Source: Persicaria tinctoria (taxonomy: Eukaryota; Streptophyta; Magnoliopsida; Caryophyllales; Polygonaceae). Taken from it: a DNA stretch of 64,000 bases. The stretch lies in assembly GCA_037127255.1 (NCBI GenBank), contig JBANSL010000013.1, positions 9,860,188-9,924,187 on the forward strand, written 5' to 3'. How positions within the stretch are numbered: the stretch's first letter is position 1; each line of letters opens with the position of its first letter. The notes below the pieces were generated by a model that was given only the letters and a program-made list of their open reading frames with translations, did no database searches and was not told the DNA's origin. The position numbers and the translations under genes were made by a program. Positions 1-11,856 of this stretch are shown here, one piece after another.

Positions 1-456
1 ATCCTTAATGCTATCATCATATCTCTCTAGCTCTTGTGTCATTTTTAAAAACTTATGCAGATTATCATTTAATTTAATAGATGTATCCATTTTAAAAGTG
101 AAGAGCCTACAGAGCAGAGAGATGCGACTTGGCAGAGATTTAACAAGAAATAAATCCTCTAGGGCTAACCAAAGGGCCCTGGGGTCATCTACCTTGAATA
201 CCTGTCTGGCCACATCATTTGTAAGCCTTAGCATAATCTCGGCATGAGCTTGTTCTGAAATTTCTGGAGAGACTGGTGGCAGTGCAGGAGGTGTTTGTTG
301 TACTGAAGGGTCTCCCTGTAGTGTGGAGGGTCGAGTGACTGGTGAAACAGCTCTCCATCATTTTTCCTTGATCAATATGGCTTTCATCTTGACCTGCCAC
401 ATAGAAAAATCTATCTTGCCATCAAATGGTTTGATGTTGACATAAGAATCTGCCAT
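1..456 (-). pseudogene. Copia gag, N-terminal part, runs off the left edge
   Basis: Read on the minus strand, an ATG at 456 opens a gag-like frame beginning MADSYVNIKPFDGKIDFSMW. It continues with a segment resembling the Copia gag (UBN2 type), including LPSRISLLCRLFTFKMD near 100-150. The frame runs to the window edge and is broken by one in-frame TGA at 358-360, so this copy is probably inactive. Gag would form the retrotransposon particle. The primer-binding site and LTR lie just upstream (729-2377), which fixes the element's orientation. Family assignment is by motif recognition only; the rest of the element is outside the window. Confidence 0.8.
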
Positions 457-728
457 GGTACCTGAAACAGAAGGAAAAACTAGGGTTAGTTTGTTCAACT
501 GAAGCTTAAAACAGTAATTAAGCTAACAGATAATGAAAAACTAACACATAAGCACAGAGAAAACCTTTTAAAACATATATAATTTTTTAAAACAGGTGTT
601 GTACGTCGGACGGGAGAGGAACAACGCCTGGCCAGTGGACACTATATGCGGCCTGCCCAATGTCCACGCCCCCAGATCTATTTCCCACGTCTACAGAGAC
701 GAGAGAAATGAAGAAATGGAACACTCAA

Positions 729-740
729 GCTCTGATACCA
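729..740 (-). other. Primer-binding site of the left Copia element
   Basis: The minus strand reads TGGTATCAGAGC, the standard initiator-methionine tRNA primer site of plant Copia elements. It lies three bases inside the LTR end at 744 and upstream of the gag ATG at 456. Confidence 0.85.
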
Positions 741-1203
741 CTTTGTTAAAACCAGATTTCGGATCTAAACCCTAGAACAGAAATAATGGAGAGATAAACA
801 CGGATAAACGAAAGCAAGAGAGAACACGAGGATTGGTGACGCAGTTCGGTTACCCTACTCTGCGGAGCCTCAAGAGGGAGAGACTCAAACCCATGAATCC
901 ACTAAGTATGATCGAGTACAGGTCATGGATACAGATGATGGATAAACTAGAAAGAAACCCTAGATCTAGCGGCTCAAGCAACAACTAATCAAAGAGAAAC
1001 ACGAAAAAGGAACAGATACTCCCTTCACTCCATCTGGAAGACGAAGATGAACAGAAGCTGGTGAAGAACCGAGGTTGAGCACCAGACAGCGTCTCCTTCC
1101 TAAATCAAGCACGGACCCCTTGGATCACATCAAGGGCTTGAGAATCAAGCTCGTCGGAGTGTGGAACAGCTAGCGTCGCCGAATCGCCTGAATCGCCTCT
1201 AGG

Positions 1204-1205
<2 letters not shown>

Positions 1206-1267
<62 letters not shown>
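1206..1267. repeat. (CT)n microsatellite
   Basis: About 62 bp of almost perfect CT dinucleotides inside the LTR. On the minus, transcribed strand it is a GA tract that would lie in the 5' leader of the element transcript. Confidence 0.95.
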
Positions 1268-1269
<2 letters not shown>

Positions 1270-1330
1270 AAGCGGAAGCGGAAGCGATGAAATGAAGCTC
1301 TCAACCCTTTAGGGTTTTTGGAGGCTTCCG

Positions 1331-1340
1331 CTTTATACCC
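1331..1340 (-). promoter_or_regulatory. Putative TATA box of the Copia LTR
   Basis: The minus strand reads GGGTATAAAG, followed downstream by the GA-rich leader and the primer site. Its placement fits an LTR promoter (U3/R border). No transcription start can be read from sequence alone. Confidence 0.5.
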
Positions 1341-1442
1341 TAGCCCTCACTAAATGAAACGCATCGTTTCAACCAGCAAGGTCACAGGTTTTAGAGAGTC
1401 GTTGGAGGCCTTCAGAAAAGGATGGGCCAAGAGAGCAGTGAG

Positions 1443-2169
1443 CAGGGCCGGCCCTGAGAGATTTAGGGCCCGAGGCGAGGCAAAATATGAGTCTTTTGAT
1501 CAATACATATATTTCGATTTTTTTTTTAAATTTTTATTAAACAATGTAAAATTTTAATTCATTTAACCATTATTAAATTCGAATTTTATTTTTATCACTA
1601 CGAGGGAAATTTATAGATTTTAAACTAGTATATGCGTATGACTAATTCGACAATCTCTCAGTACGTATAACACAACAAAAGACTTCAATTTTTAGATTTA
1701 CGAATATACTTATTTACTAAATTTATTATATTACTTACAAGTCCGATTAAAAATATGTGAATTTTCTAGTGAGAAATAAAGGTGAAAATATTTTTTTAAT
1801 ATTCTATTTTTTTCCCATGAATGTAAAGCAGTATGATTAAACACTTAAAAACATATCGTTATTTTCTAAATTTATCCAAAATAATAATATAATCACTTAA
1901 ATAAATTATTGTTACTTAAAAACCACCCGTTTTTTCATTTAAAAAAAAATGAAAGACGAAGACTTTTTTATACTCTTTGTCGTTGATTCGAAATATTGAA
2001 TAAATTAATAAGTCATAGCACAAATGAGTTTTTTTGACATATAAATTTTAATAAATTTTTTATTACATTTAAATAAAATAATACATAATACTCTAATTAT
2101 ATATAACGTAATTTTTTTCTCGGGGCCCTAGGCGACCGCCCCTTGGGCCTGCCCCAAGGGCCGGCCCTG
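1443..2169. mobile_element. Non-autonomous hAT-type element nested in the LTR
   Basis: The 727-bp element starts CAGGGCCGGCCCTG and ends in the inverted form of the same motif. It is flanked by a perfect 8-bp target duplication GCAGTGAG (1435-1442 and 2170-2177), the signature of hAT transposition. The interior is AT-rich with no transposase frame, so mobilisation would need a transposase in trans. GC-rich subterminal arms with GGGCCC and GGGCCT motifs border both ends. It inserted after the host Copia element. Confidence 0.88.
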
Positions 2170-2377
2170 GCAGTGAGTTGGGCCGAAGCTAAAGAAATGG
2201 GTCGACGTCTTGAGCTTCTGCTTTAGACCTTGGAGCTTGGCGCCATGCAACCCTTGGGGTCTAGCCGGGTCTCTTCCACTTGACTAGTACTTGAGCCACC
2301 TTAGATCCGGACCTAGATTCTAGCCTAACCATCCATGTATCCATAGCCCCTAGTACATATGCATCTAGATTACATCA

Positions 2378-5215
2378 GGCATAACCGGTATAAAAAAACA
2401 CTTTTTTTAGTTGAGGAAAAAAAAACTTATAAACAATTTCTATAACTTAAAAGACAAAAATTAAGTTTTAATTTAGTTAAATTATAAATATAAATAGACC
2501 GAAATATAGGTACGAATAACGGTCACTCGCGTCTTTCTTTATCGTGTACTACGATTAATTACCATATTATCTACTTGTAATCCAATAATTGGAAATTTAT
2601 TTTAATATTTCTTTTTTTTTTGTTCGATTTAATATTTCTATTTTTGCTCTACTGTTACGTATCGATTCACTCCACGTGGCAACCGTCGTAATATATACCC
2701 CTAAAAAATAAGGAAATTGATTTTTTTTTTTAATTTGGTGCTTCGCACTACTTTCTTTTCTTTAATTGGTCACATGCTCCCATTGAAAGAGCCGTTACGA
2801 TCTTGACACGTCATCTCTATAACCAACAAGCTGTCTCCAGCTGCTTCCAGGATGTTGCCACGTGTATGAACAAATTAATTTTTGTTTTTTTTTTGTTTAC
2901 TTTTCCGTCATCTATCTAGACTATCTTCCATTCTCCTGCGTCTATAATATAGCCCATGGTTTGCACCCCGGATCGGGTCGGGTCGGATCTTATACCCTAG
3001 ACGGGACACTTGGGTCAACTGTGTTAGATTCAAGTTAGGGAAATTTTTTCGTGATTATTTATTTAGTCGAATTATTTTAAAATTTAAATAATTGAATATT
3101 CTACGACAATAACAACCCTCTTTCCTAGTTTGATCGAGAAAGTGTTTTCGAGAAATGAGGATGCATGATGCACAAAGAAAGAATATAGAGAATGATTGAA
3201 CAACATATAAGGTTGAAGAGCTGCTCCTCTCATTGTCAATTGGTTTTGATATGGAATCCCGTTCGGGTTTATGTGTTGTTCGAGTCTCCCGTATGTGAGC
3301 CCGCACACGATTGAGAGAGAGGAGGGGGTCAAAGAAGGTTTTTTACTAGGTGCCGGGTTAACGAATGGTATTTACATGATTAGAGTACTAATTTCATTTA
3401 TTTAGTGATCGTGGTAACGTGTACACAATATAAATTAGACTTGCATCTAGCCGGTCGAGAAAAATAATAAATAATGAATAAAATGATTTATATTGCCGAC
3501 AAATAAAATAAAATAAACGTGCATGTTAATCACATGGCAACCAAGGTTTTATTAAATGATCCAAGTCAAATAGGTTTTCATACCTGTAGGTAAAAAGCTG
3601 ATTTCGTTTTATATTCTACTATATAAACATTTCGCGTTTTAGCATGCATTGTATTAGGTGTCACTCGATTATTTAATTTCATTATAATGTTAAAACGATA
3701 AATAAAAATAAATAGACGAAATCCTAAATATATGCGTTTTAGCGTTTTGACCATATTGATTTTGGAGAAAAGCTGAGAATGTATTTCTTTTTCTCTCTCG
3801 TGGTTTTAAATACTTGAAAAGACTTGAGTTTCACCTCGATTGATGAGAATGTACTTATCGATGTTTAGACGTCTTTTCGCTCAAGTGCAGTAGTTCATCT
3901 ACAATTTTGCACTCACAATTTTCATACTTCTCTTTTGATTTTCTGGCTAAATATTCCAATATATAACTCACTAATTTTTCATTGTAAATATATTTGATTT
4001 AAAATAGGATTATTTTGGTAAGATCAATGTAAAGAATCATTTATTTCAAATGTATAAGTCAAAGCTTGTACTTTGGGTTGATAAAAGGTCCCACATCGGT
4101 GGTTAGATCAAATACAACAACAAAATATAATGGGAGGTCCTACCTAATGACTTAAGCTTTTTGTTAGAAGGGTGAATCCCGACCTTATAACCAACAACAA
4201 TAAAGTAATGGTCTTTTTATCCTATATGTCATAAGGACATTGAATAAGATACTAAATTGGGAAATATTTTCTATCAAAATAAATGACTATAGTAGGAATC
4301 TAATTAAAACAAAAACTAAAATAATTAATATTAGAAAAATATTTCCAATTTAATACTCTCTATCATATACCCCAAGATATAATTATCGATCTTTCTATCT
4401 TATACCCTAAGGGCATAGGATAAGAACCTAATTAGGGAAAAATTCCCTACTAAAAACATAGTGGATCCTAGAAATCTAATTAAAAGAAAGGCTAAATTAA
4501 TTAAAATTTGAAATATAATTCCAAATTATGATAGAAAAACCATATATGGCCGGTGAACTTTCCTTCTTTAATTTTTTTTTGTTATCAATTGAGTTTAATT
4601 ATGTATTACGGATTACCAAGCTATATATGCTTATGAACTCGATTTTGGTCATATATTTACGCACGCACGCACACGATAATTAAAAAAAAAAAAACATAAT
4701 TACTTATTTCAAAGTAATATATTATTAATTTTAATTTGTAAGTATGGAATTAGGTCACCTACTCAATATCGGTAGCATATATGTGAAATATTAACGGTCG
4801 TTTTCTTGTTTCCTTCATTATTGATAAAAAAAAAATAAAAAAAAAAATCAACTGATGTCCTGAATCGGGATATATATTTCAACTGATGTCATTTGGGAGA
4901 AAAATACAGTATATATTCAAGTGACGTTTGAACACGATTTTATGGCTTGACTTCCATAGTACATTAATGCAATAAAAGCATAAAATATTCCCATAGTTGA
5001 TGAAATTAATTTGACTACCTTATTTATTACTATTGCAACATCCCTGTACGTTCTATATATGTTCCTTGTTATACCTCTAAAATTTAACCATAACTTATAT
5101 AGATGGTGATAGTGTTGAGCAAATCGCAAGGTGTAGAGATATAGGCTTAAGCCGTTAAGGTACCATACGTGACACATAAGGACGTATAAACACAAAATAA
5201 ACAAACGACCACAAA
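2378..5215. other. Intergenic AT-rich DNA
   Basis: No gene can be supported in this stretch: the short frames lack recognisable domains and are broken by homopolymer runs. The motif TCCCACATCGGTGG near 4090, common in old plant LTR elements, may mark a decayed retrotransposon. An imperfect repeat at 4214-4528 is listed separately. Confidence 0.6.
4214..4528. repeat. Imperfect direct repeat of about 150 bp
   Basis: Two similar blocks follow each other, about 4214-4365 and 4398-4528. Each runs from a TATCCTATA or CTTATACCC-like start through GGACATT/GGGCATA, a GGGAAA plus TAT/CTACTAAAA stretch, and AATCTAATTAAAA, to ATTCCAA. Similarity is moderate, so this is an old duplication. Nothing coding is visible. 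Confidence 0.5.
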
Positions 5216-5220
5216 CATAG

Positions 5221-5602
5221 TATGAAGATTATACTCCATGATTGCTTCATGGTTATGATCGTTGGTGATCAATGTTATTTCACTTGCATTAAGACCTCTT
5301 TTCCTAGTTAAATGTCCTTTATTATGTTTTTCTTGTCCTTTTGTGTAATAAGGGCTTTTGTCCATATCTAGCTAGGACCATGTGCTAGTCACATGACCTT
5401 TGTTTGGACCCATATAAATAGCAAGCAATTACTACCAAGATTGGTAGGGTTTTGGGGATTGATGCCGCCTATCATGGCTCCTACATATTCCTCTTACTGT
5501 CGTCTGCATTGCAGCCTAGAACATTGAATGTTCTTGTTCATTTTCTATGCTTTTATAGTGATATTTCAGCTTATTGCAGCTGATCTTTAGCTTGTTTTCA
5601 CA
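5221..5602 (+). repeat. 5' LTR of the complete Copia element
   Basis: It begins TATGAAGATT and ends TTTTCACA, directly before the primer site. The TA start is set by the target duplication on the left and by the polypurine/LTR junction in the other copy, so the termini are TA...CA rather than TG...CA. A TATA-like CATATAAATA lies at 5411-5420. Confidence 0.93.
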
Positions 5603-5614
5603 TGGTATCAGAGC
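5603..5614 (+). other. Primer-binding site
   Basis: TGGTATCAGAGC immediately follows the LTR end, complementary to the initiator tRNA-Met 3' end as in most plant Copia elements. Confidence 0.9.
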
Positions 5615-5717
5615 TTGAGGCTTATACTGGGTATTAGATCAGAAATTCTTGCTGTTTTTGCTTGCTAGATAGCTTATGTTCTCGGTGGAAAACTCGGGAA
5701 ACAGAGTAGCAGAAGAC

Positions 5718-8700
5718 ATGGCAGTACAAGGTAATTCTGGAGATCGATCCTTTGTTTCTATCTAATTCTGATCATCCGGGTGCACAACTAGTCGCTATTC
5801 CTTTTGATGGATCTAATTATATGACATGGAGTCGTGGGGTTGTCATGGCTCTTGGTGCTAAATGCAAGTTAGGCTTTATATATGGCTCATATGTTAGACC
5901 TGCAGATGCACATGCTGATCTTGAGAAATGGATTAGAGTTGATTATATGGTGAGATGCTGGCTTTTGAACTCTATGACTAAGAACATTGCAGAGGGCTTT
6001 ATGTTTATTGACTCGTCTAAGCTATTATGGGATGAGATCATGGAGAGATATGGGCAGACTAATGCTCCTCTCATCTTTCAAATCAGAAAGAGGATGAGCA
6101 ACATTGTGCAGGGAAACATGCCCTTAGCTGATCTGTATAATCTTTTTAAGAGAAGCTGGGATGAACTCCAAGTGTTGGAAAAGTTACCAGAGTGTGCTTG
6201 TGGAGCCTTAGCTAACTGCACTTGTGACTTGAAGAAGAAGTTTACAGAGATTGAGTCCAGGAACAGACTTATGCAACTTCTGATGAGCTTAAATGACAGA
6301 TATGAAGCTGCTAGAAATTCTATCTTGGCCACTGATCCTTTGCCTAGCCTTAACAAGGCCTATTACATCCTACATCAAGTAGAAAGTGGCAATGGGGCCA
6401 CTAATGATAGTAGCTCTCAGGGGATGAATGCTGATTCAACTGCACTGGCGGCTAACAGAAATGGAAATTCCTATCAGTTTAGATCTTCAAGCACTAGTAA
6501 TGTGCCTTTCAAAAAGGAAGTGAGGGACTGGAAAGAGCTTAAGAGAATTAAGCTCAATTCCACTTGCACTTATTGCAACATGAAGGGACATCTGGCTGAG
6601 GAATGTTTTAAACTTCATGGCATACCTGACTGGTTCAAGGAATTAAAAGAAAAGGAGAAGAGTTCCAACACTACAGCTGGAAGGAAATTTGCTAATGCTG
6701 CTGACTCCATGAATACATAGATGCAGAATTCTCCACTTGAAGATGATGTCAATGCTGGCATAGATTCTGGTATGGTGAATGCAGTTTACCAGGAGATTCT
6801 TAAGAAGATGAAAGGCAAGAATTACAGTGAGAGCAGCAACTCTTCTTCAGCTAATTTTGCAGGTATGATTCCTCTAAATATAGCTAATACTGTGTTGAAA
6901 GAGCAATCTCAGTGTGAATGGATTGTAGATACTGGGGCTACAGATCATATGGTAGCAGATTGCCATGTATTATCTGAAAGAAAGAGACTAAATAAGCCCG
7001 TCCACATTGGCTTACCTGATGGCTCAGTCAAGTCTGTTACAGAACAACGAGAGTTACAGTTGACAGATTCTATTAATTTGAATGATGTATTACTTGTGCC
7101 TGATTTTAAGCACAGATTATTGTCAGTTGGGAAAATACTTGATGACACTGATTACATAGCCATATTTACAAGGTCTTGTTGTTATTTCCAGGACCCTGGC
7201 TCTAAGAAGGTGCATTTGTCAGGCATCAAGGAGAATGGCTTATACAAGATCCAGTCAGAGAAATCAAGCTTGAAGGAAGACAATCAAAGTCATGAGAGAA
7301 GTTGTAATAAAGTTAGCTCAAGCATTGAAGTTATTCATGCTAGACTTGGTCATAGTTCTATTAGTAAGTTGAGACATTTAAGGATGTTTAGTTCCTCAGT
7401 TTTGGATAAATTCCATTGTGAATCTTGCTCTTTATCAAAGCATCACAAACTTCCATTTTAGAGAAGTGTGAATATTGCCAGCAGGCCTTTTGAATTAATA
7501 CATATGAATTTATGGGGTCCATATAAATGTCTTATTTATGATGGCCATTCTTATTTTCTTACTATAGCTGATGATTGCACTAGAGTTACCTAGACATTAT
7601 TGCTCAAAAGCAAATTGCAGGTCTTCAAAGCAATCAGTGACTTTGTTGCTTATGTAGAGATTCAGTATGGATGTTCAGTAAAGAAGGTAAGGACAGATAA
7701 TGGGACTGAATTTGTCCAAAGGCAGTGCACTGATCTGTTTGCTCTCAAAGGGATTATTCATCAAAAATCCATTCCTTACACTCCCCAGTAAAATGGGAGA
7801 GTGGAGAGGAAGCATAGACATCTTATTGAGACAGCTAGATGTTTGAGACTCCATGTTGGTCTTCCTTTGAAATTTTGGGGTGAGTGTGTTTTAGCAGCAA
7901 CACATCTCATCAATAAAATGCCCACAGAGACATTGAATTGGTTGACACCTCATGAAAAATTGTTCAACAAGCCTGCAACCTATGATGATCTGAGAGTTAT
8001 AGGGAGCCTGTGTTTTGCTCCTGTATCTTACAGTGCCAGAGATAAACTAAAGGCTAAGGCAAGGAAGTGTGTATTACTTGGGTATCCTTTTGGTCAGAAA
8101 GGATACAAGCTATGGGATCTAGATGATAAGAGATCCTTTGTTAGCAGAGATGTCATATTTCAGGAAAACATATTTCCTTTCAGGGAAAATGCAGAAAAAA
8201 GGGATGAGGTTGCCCACTATATTCATCCTTCATTGCCCTTAGTTAACCCTGCACCTGATGACACATACACTGCCACCCATCCCATGACCTTTTCAGACAG
8301 CCATTCCCCTCCTCAAAATATAAACTCAGATGGAAATTCTAGTCAGTCACCCTTTCCATCTCAAGTTGCTGATTCTTTAGCTTCAACTGGAAGAAACAAT
8401 CATATGTCTTCAGAAATATTGCAGGACTTACATGAATTTCCTCCTTTGAGGAGGTCTGTTAGAGAGCACATACTGCATAGACGTCTCCAAGACTATGATT
8501 GCAGAAGTGGACATCAGAGGAATTCCATGTGTCAATCTTTCTTAGCGGAATGCCTTGGAGATGCTATTCATGAGAATCCTGAGGTGGTGACTTCATTTGT
8601 TAATATGGCTATGGAGCAAGAGCCTTACAGTTTTAAACAAGTTATGCAAAGTAGTAAGTGGGTTGATGCTATGAATTTAGAGCTGCAAGCTTTAGAGAGG

Positions 8701-10148
8701 AATGACACTTGGGAAGTAGTGGATGCACCAATTGATCATAAAGCTATTGGAAGCAAATGTGTGTATAAGGTTAAATATAGACCTGATGGATCAGTGGAAA
8801 GGTACAAGGCAAGACTAGTTGCCAAGGGCTATAATCAGATCAAAGGGAAAGATTATAAGCACACTTTCTCTCCTGTTGCTAAATTCTCTACTGTGAGAAT
8901 ATTGATTGTAGTAGCTATTATCAGAAATTGGAATCTATATCAGCTAGATGTGAATAATGATTTTCTTCATGGAAAGCTAGAGGAAGAAGTGTATATGATT
9001 CCTCCAGGAGGCTATATTACTGATAAACATGGTCAGGTTTGTAAGTTGAAGAAGTCCATTTATGGTCTAAAGCAGGCATCCAGGCAATGGAACACAGAAC
9101 TGTGTAAGTTCTTAGAGAGCCTGAGATATGAGCAATTAATTGAGGATTACTCATTATTCATTAAGCAGGTTCAGAATGGCATTGTGGTTGCCTTAGTATA
9201 TGTGGATGATTTATTGATTACTGGTGATGATATCAAAGTGATAAAGCAGCCCTGCACAGAGCCTTCACCATAAAAGATCTTGGCATTGCAAGATACTTTC
9301 TTGGTCTCGAAATTTTGCATGATAAAAATGGAACAATGCTACACCAGAGAAAATACATCCTTGATATTTTGGATGATTGCCGGATGATGGAATGCAAAGC
9401 AACATCTTTTCCTCTTCCTAGAGGCTTAAAGTTGTCCACTGATAATGGACAAATCATGCAGGATCCTGAGAAATATAGAAGACTGGTGGGCAGATTGTTG
9501 TTCCTCTATTAGTCTAGACCAGATATTTCCTATTCTGTACAACATCTAAGCCAGTTTATGGTGGAACCTAGACAGCCACATTATGATGCTGCACTCCATG
9601 TTGTCAAGTACTTGAAAGGAACTGTGTCCACATGCCTTTATTATCCAAGAGACTCTTCTATGACTTTGTCTGCATACTGTGATGCTGATTGGGGTGCTTG
9701 CCAATTCAGTGCAAAGTCTTTCACTGGATATTGTGTGTTTCTTGGAAGATCTTTGGACTCATGGAAGACCAAGAAGCAAGTTACAGTCTCAAAATCTTCT
9801 GCTGAAGCAGAGTACAGGAGCATGTCTACCTTAGCAAGTGAGCTAGTGTGGGTTGAAAGTGTTTTGCAAAGGCTGAAGTTATGTGTTCAGCTACCCATAC
9901 CTCTGTTTTGTGATAGAAAATCAACAATACACATAGCTGAGAATCCAGTATTCCATGAAAGGACTAAACACCTCAAGATAGACTGTCATTATGTTCGTGA
10001 GAAGTTACAAGAAGGGTTTCTTCTTCCACAACATGTTAGAACTGGAGTTCAACTAGCTAATCTTCTTACTAAACCACTTGGTGAGAAGCAGCATCATTTT
10101 CTCTCTTCCGAGTTGGGTCTGATAGGTCTCCCATCATGCCCAACTTGA
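5718..10148 (+). pseudogene. Copia gag-pol polyprotein, multiply disrupted
   Basis: The frame starts at ATG 5718 and shifts just before 5752. It then encodes gag (Retrotran_gag_3-like, with a CX2CX4HX4C zinc knuckle near 6564-6605), protease (DTGA near 6927), integrase (HHCC near 7330-7440, then catalytic core), reverse transcriptase (YVDD near 9199) and RNase H (DADWG near 9680). In-frame stops lie near 6718, 7459, 7591, 7789 and 9510, with a frameshift near 9240-9270. The first integrase aspartate, normally in a DLWGP context, reads N here. The copy is therefore defective, though its LTRs and RNA could still be used in trans. Confidence 0.93.
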
Positions 10149-10160
10149 AGGGGGGGGGGG

Positions 10161-10542
10161 TATGAAGATTATACTCCAAGATCGCTTCATGGTTATGATC
10201 CTTGGTGATCAATGTTATTTCACTTGCATTAAGACCTCTTTTCCTAGCTAAATGTCCTTTATTATGTTTTTCTTGTGCTTTTGTGTAATAAGGCCTTTTG
10301 TCCATATCTAGCTAGGACCATGTGCTAATCACATGACCTTTGTTTGGACCCATATAAATAGCAAGCAATCACTACCAAGATTGGTAGGGTTTTGGGGATT
10401 GATGTCGCCTATCATGGCTCCTACATATTCCTCTTACTGTCGTCTGCATTGCAACCTAGAACATTGAATGTTCTTGTTCATTTTCTATGCTTTTACAGTG
10501 ATATTTCAGCTTATTGCAACTGATCTTTAGCTTGTTTTCACA
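10161..10542 (+). repeat. 3' LTR of the complete Copia element
   Basis: Same length (382 bp) and same ends as the 5' LTR, with 12 substitutions and no indels between them. It is preceded by an A2G11 polypurine tract (10148-10160) and followed by the CATAG duplication. Confidence 0.93.
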
Positions 10543-10547
10543 CATAG

Positions 10548-11008
10548 AGTAGCATATATAAAAAAAAATCAAGTTAATAATTCAAGATAAACGAACCAAT
10601 GTATGAGAAATCGAGAGGCTGAAGGGGATAGACTGACGAGTTAAGCATTATGATACAACCATAAAATTAATCAAATACAAAATATAAAAATGAACACCCC
10701 AATACAAGTGATCCTAGCAAATAAGACCAGTAGAGTGACAGTCGATGGAGTCCAAGGGAAGACTGCGAATGTCGGGAATATGAAAAAGTCAAGAGACTGA
10801 CACGAGGTCTCAACGCCGGGGAGACAGAAGATAAACCCATCGGCGGAAATGGACGTCTCATGGGGAAATGTGGATCAACGATGTTCCCCTCACCTAAATG
10901 AGGGATCTTCGAAAATCACAAGCACAACCACGATCAACTCGATCAGCACGACGCCCGAGACTACATCTTCATCCGAACATTTTTTTTTGTCGAAAAAGAA
11001 ATAGATAG
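10548..11008. other. Intergenic, no gene seen
   Basis: Unassigned sequence between the Copia element and the next hAT-type element. The 64-codon open frame on the minus strand has no recognisable motif. Confidence 0.5.
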
Positions 11009-11016
11009 AGAAAAGG

Positions 11017-11676
11017 TAGTGGCGGAGCTGAGGTGCTTGGGGGTGTTCGAGAACCCCCTACCAATAAAAAAATATAAAATATTTTTTACATATATTTAGT
11101 ATTTTGATGTAATAATCAATATAAGATCTTTAAAGGAATAAAAGTGTAAAATAGTTATTTAGTTGAGTTAGTAAAGTAAGGGAAGGGAGAACATACAAAT
11201 ACTCTTGTGAAGTTCAAATTTCAGTACGTAGCTGTCCCCCTCTTTGTCCCCCTCTCACAAATGCGTATATAAAAATAAAAATAAATTAAATTAAAAACTA
11301 AAAACAAAATCAAAATCAAAAACAAATAAAAAAAGAGAAATATGTGAGGAGGGACAGGAAGAGGGGATAAGAACCGGGGACAGAGGATTTGGATCCCAGT
11401 ACGTACTTTTATTTTTATACTGTGTTTATTTTGCTTTCTCAATTATTTCAACTAAAAATTAACATTTTCTTTTAGTATTGTCTTAAAAATTTTCCTTCTT
11501 GAATTTTTATTCTATATTTTTATTTCCATCTCAATTATTTGAATAAAAAAATATGCATTTAAATCATAATTTTATTGTTTTTTTCAATATTTTCTAAAAT
11601 CTCCTTGAAATAATTACACGTAAAAAATAACCGAATTTTTTTAGCACCCCTAGGTTTAATCTCGGCTCCGCCACCG
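11017..11676. mobile_element. Non-autonomous hAT-type element (GTGGCGGAGC family)
   Basis: The ends TAGTGGCGGAGCTG and CGGCTCCGCCACCG form terminal inverted repeats. The flanks AGAAAAGG (11009-11016) and AGAGAAGG (11677-11684) match at 7 of 8 positions, as expected for an old hAT target duplication. The 660-bp AT-rich interior has no transposase. Near the ends it carries the same GGTGC...CACCCC motifs as the element at 47157-47850, in inverted orientation, so the two belong to one family. Confidence 0.82.
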
Positions 11677-11710
11677 AGAGAAGGTGTAAAAATATATTGT
11701 AGTACACTAT

Positions 11711-11856
11711 GTTAGAGTGAATAATCTTTGATGGAGTTGCCTTCACTATCATTAGGAGTGAATACACACACCTAATTATATATAATTATATTATTTCGAA
11801 TCCCTGTGTATATATATTAGTGAAGACATTCCATCAGAAATTATTTACTCTTAACA
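11711..11856. mobile_element. Fold-back/MITE-like inverted repeat
   Basis: Arms of about 40 bp, 11711-11750 and about 11814-11856, are imperfect inverted copies (GTTAGAGTGAATAAT against ATTATTTACTCTTAAC; GATGGA against TCCATC). The RNA or single strand would form a long hairpin. It has the size and AT content of a small MITE, but no clean target duplication was identified, so the family is open. Confidence 0.5.

Larger units (their letters stand above)
744..2377 (-). repeat. 5' LTR of the left Copia element (interrupted)
   Basis: The LTR end next to the primer site is clear: TGTTAAAACC on the plus strand at 744, so the minus-strand LTR ends in TAACA. The outer end is inferred near 2377, where the minus strand begins TGATGTAATC; the partner LTR is outside the window, so this border is uncertain. 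The LTR holds a TATA-like box (1331-1340), a long CT tract and a nested hAT-type insertion (1443-2169). Without that insertion and its duplicated target it would be about 0.9 kb. Confidence 0.6.
5216..10547 (+). mobile_element. Complete Ty1/Copia retrotransposon with target duplication
   Basis: All structural parts are present in order: 5-bp duplication CATAG (5216-5220), 5' LTR (5221-5602), primer site (5603-5614), gag-pol (5718-10148), polypurine tract (10147-10160), 3' LTR (10161-10542) and CATAG again (10543-10547). The two LTRs are both 382 bp and differ at 12 positions by hand alignment (about 3%), so insertion was fairly recent. The coding part has several stops and frameshifts and cannot make a full polyprotein. 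Gag type and domain order match the Copia superfamily. Confidence 0.95.

Noticed and set aside
1354..1557. 67-codon plus-strand frame
   Set aside because: It crosses the border of the hAT-type insertion in an LTR and is therefore accidental.
4075..4110. TCCCACATCGGTGG as the start of an LTR element
   Set aside because: The motif is common in old plant LTRs, but no second copy, primer site or coding frame was found, so no element could be delimited.
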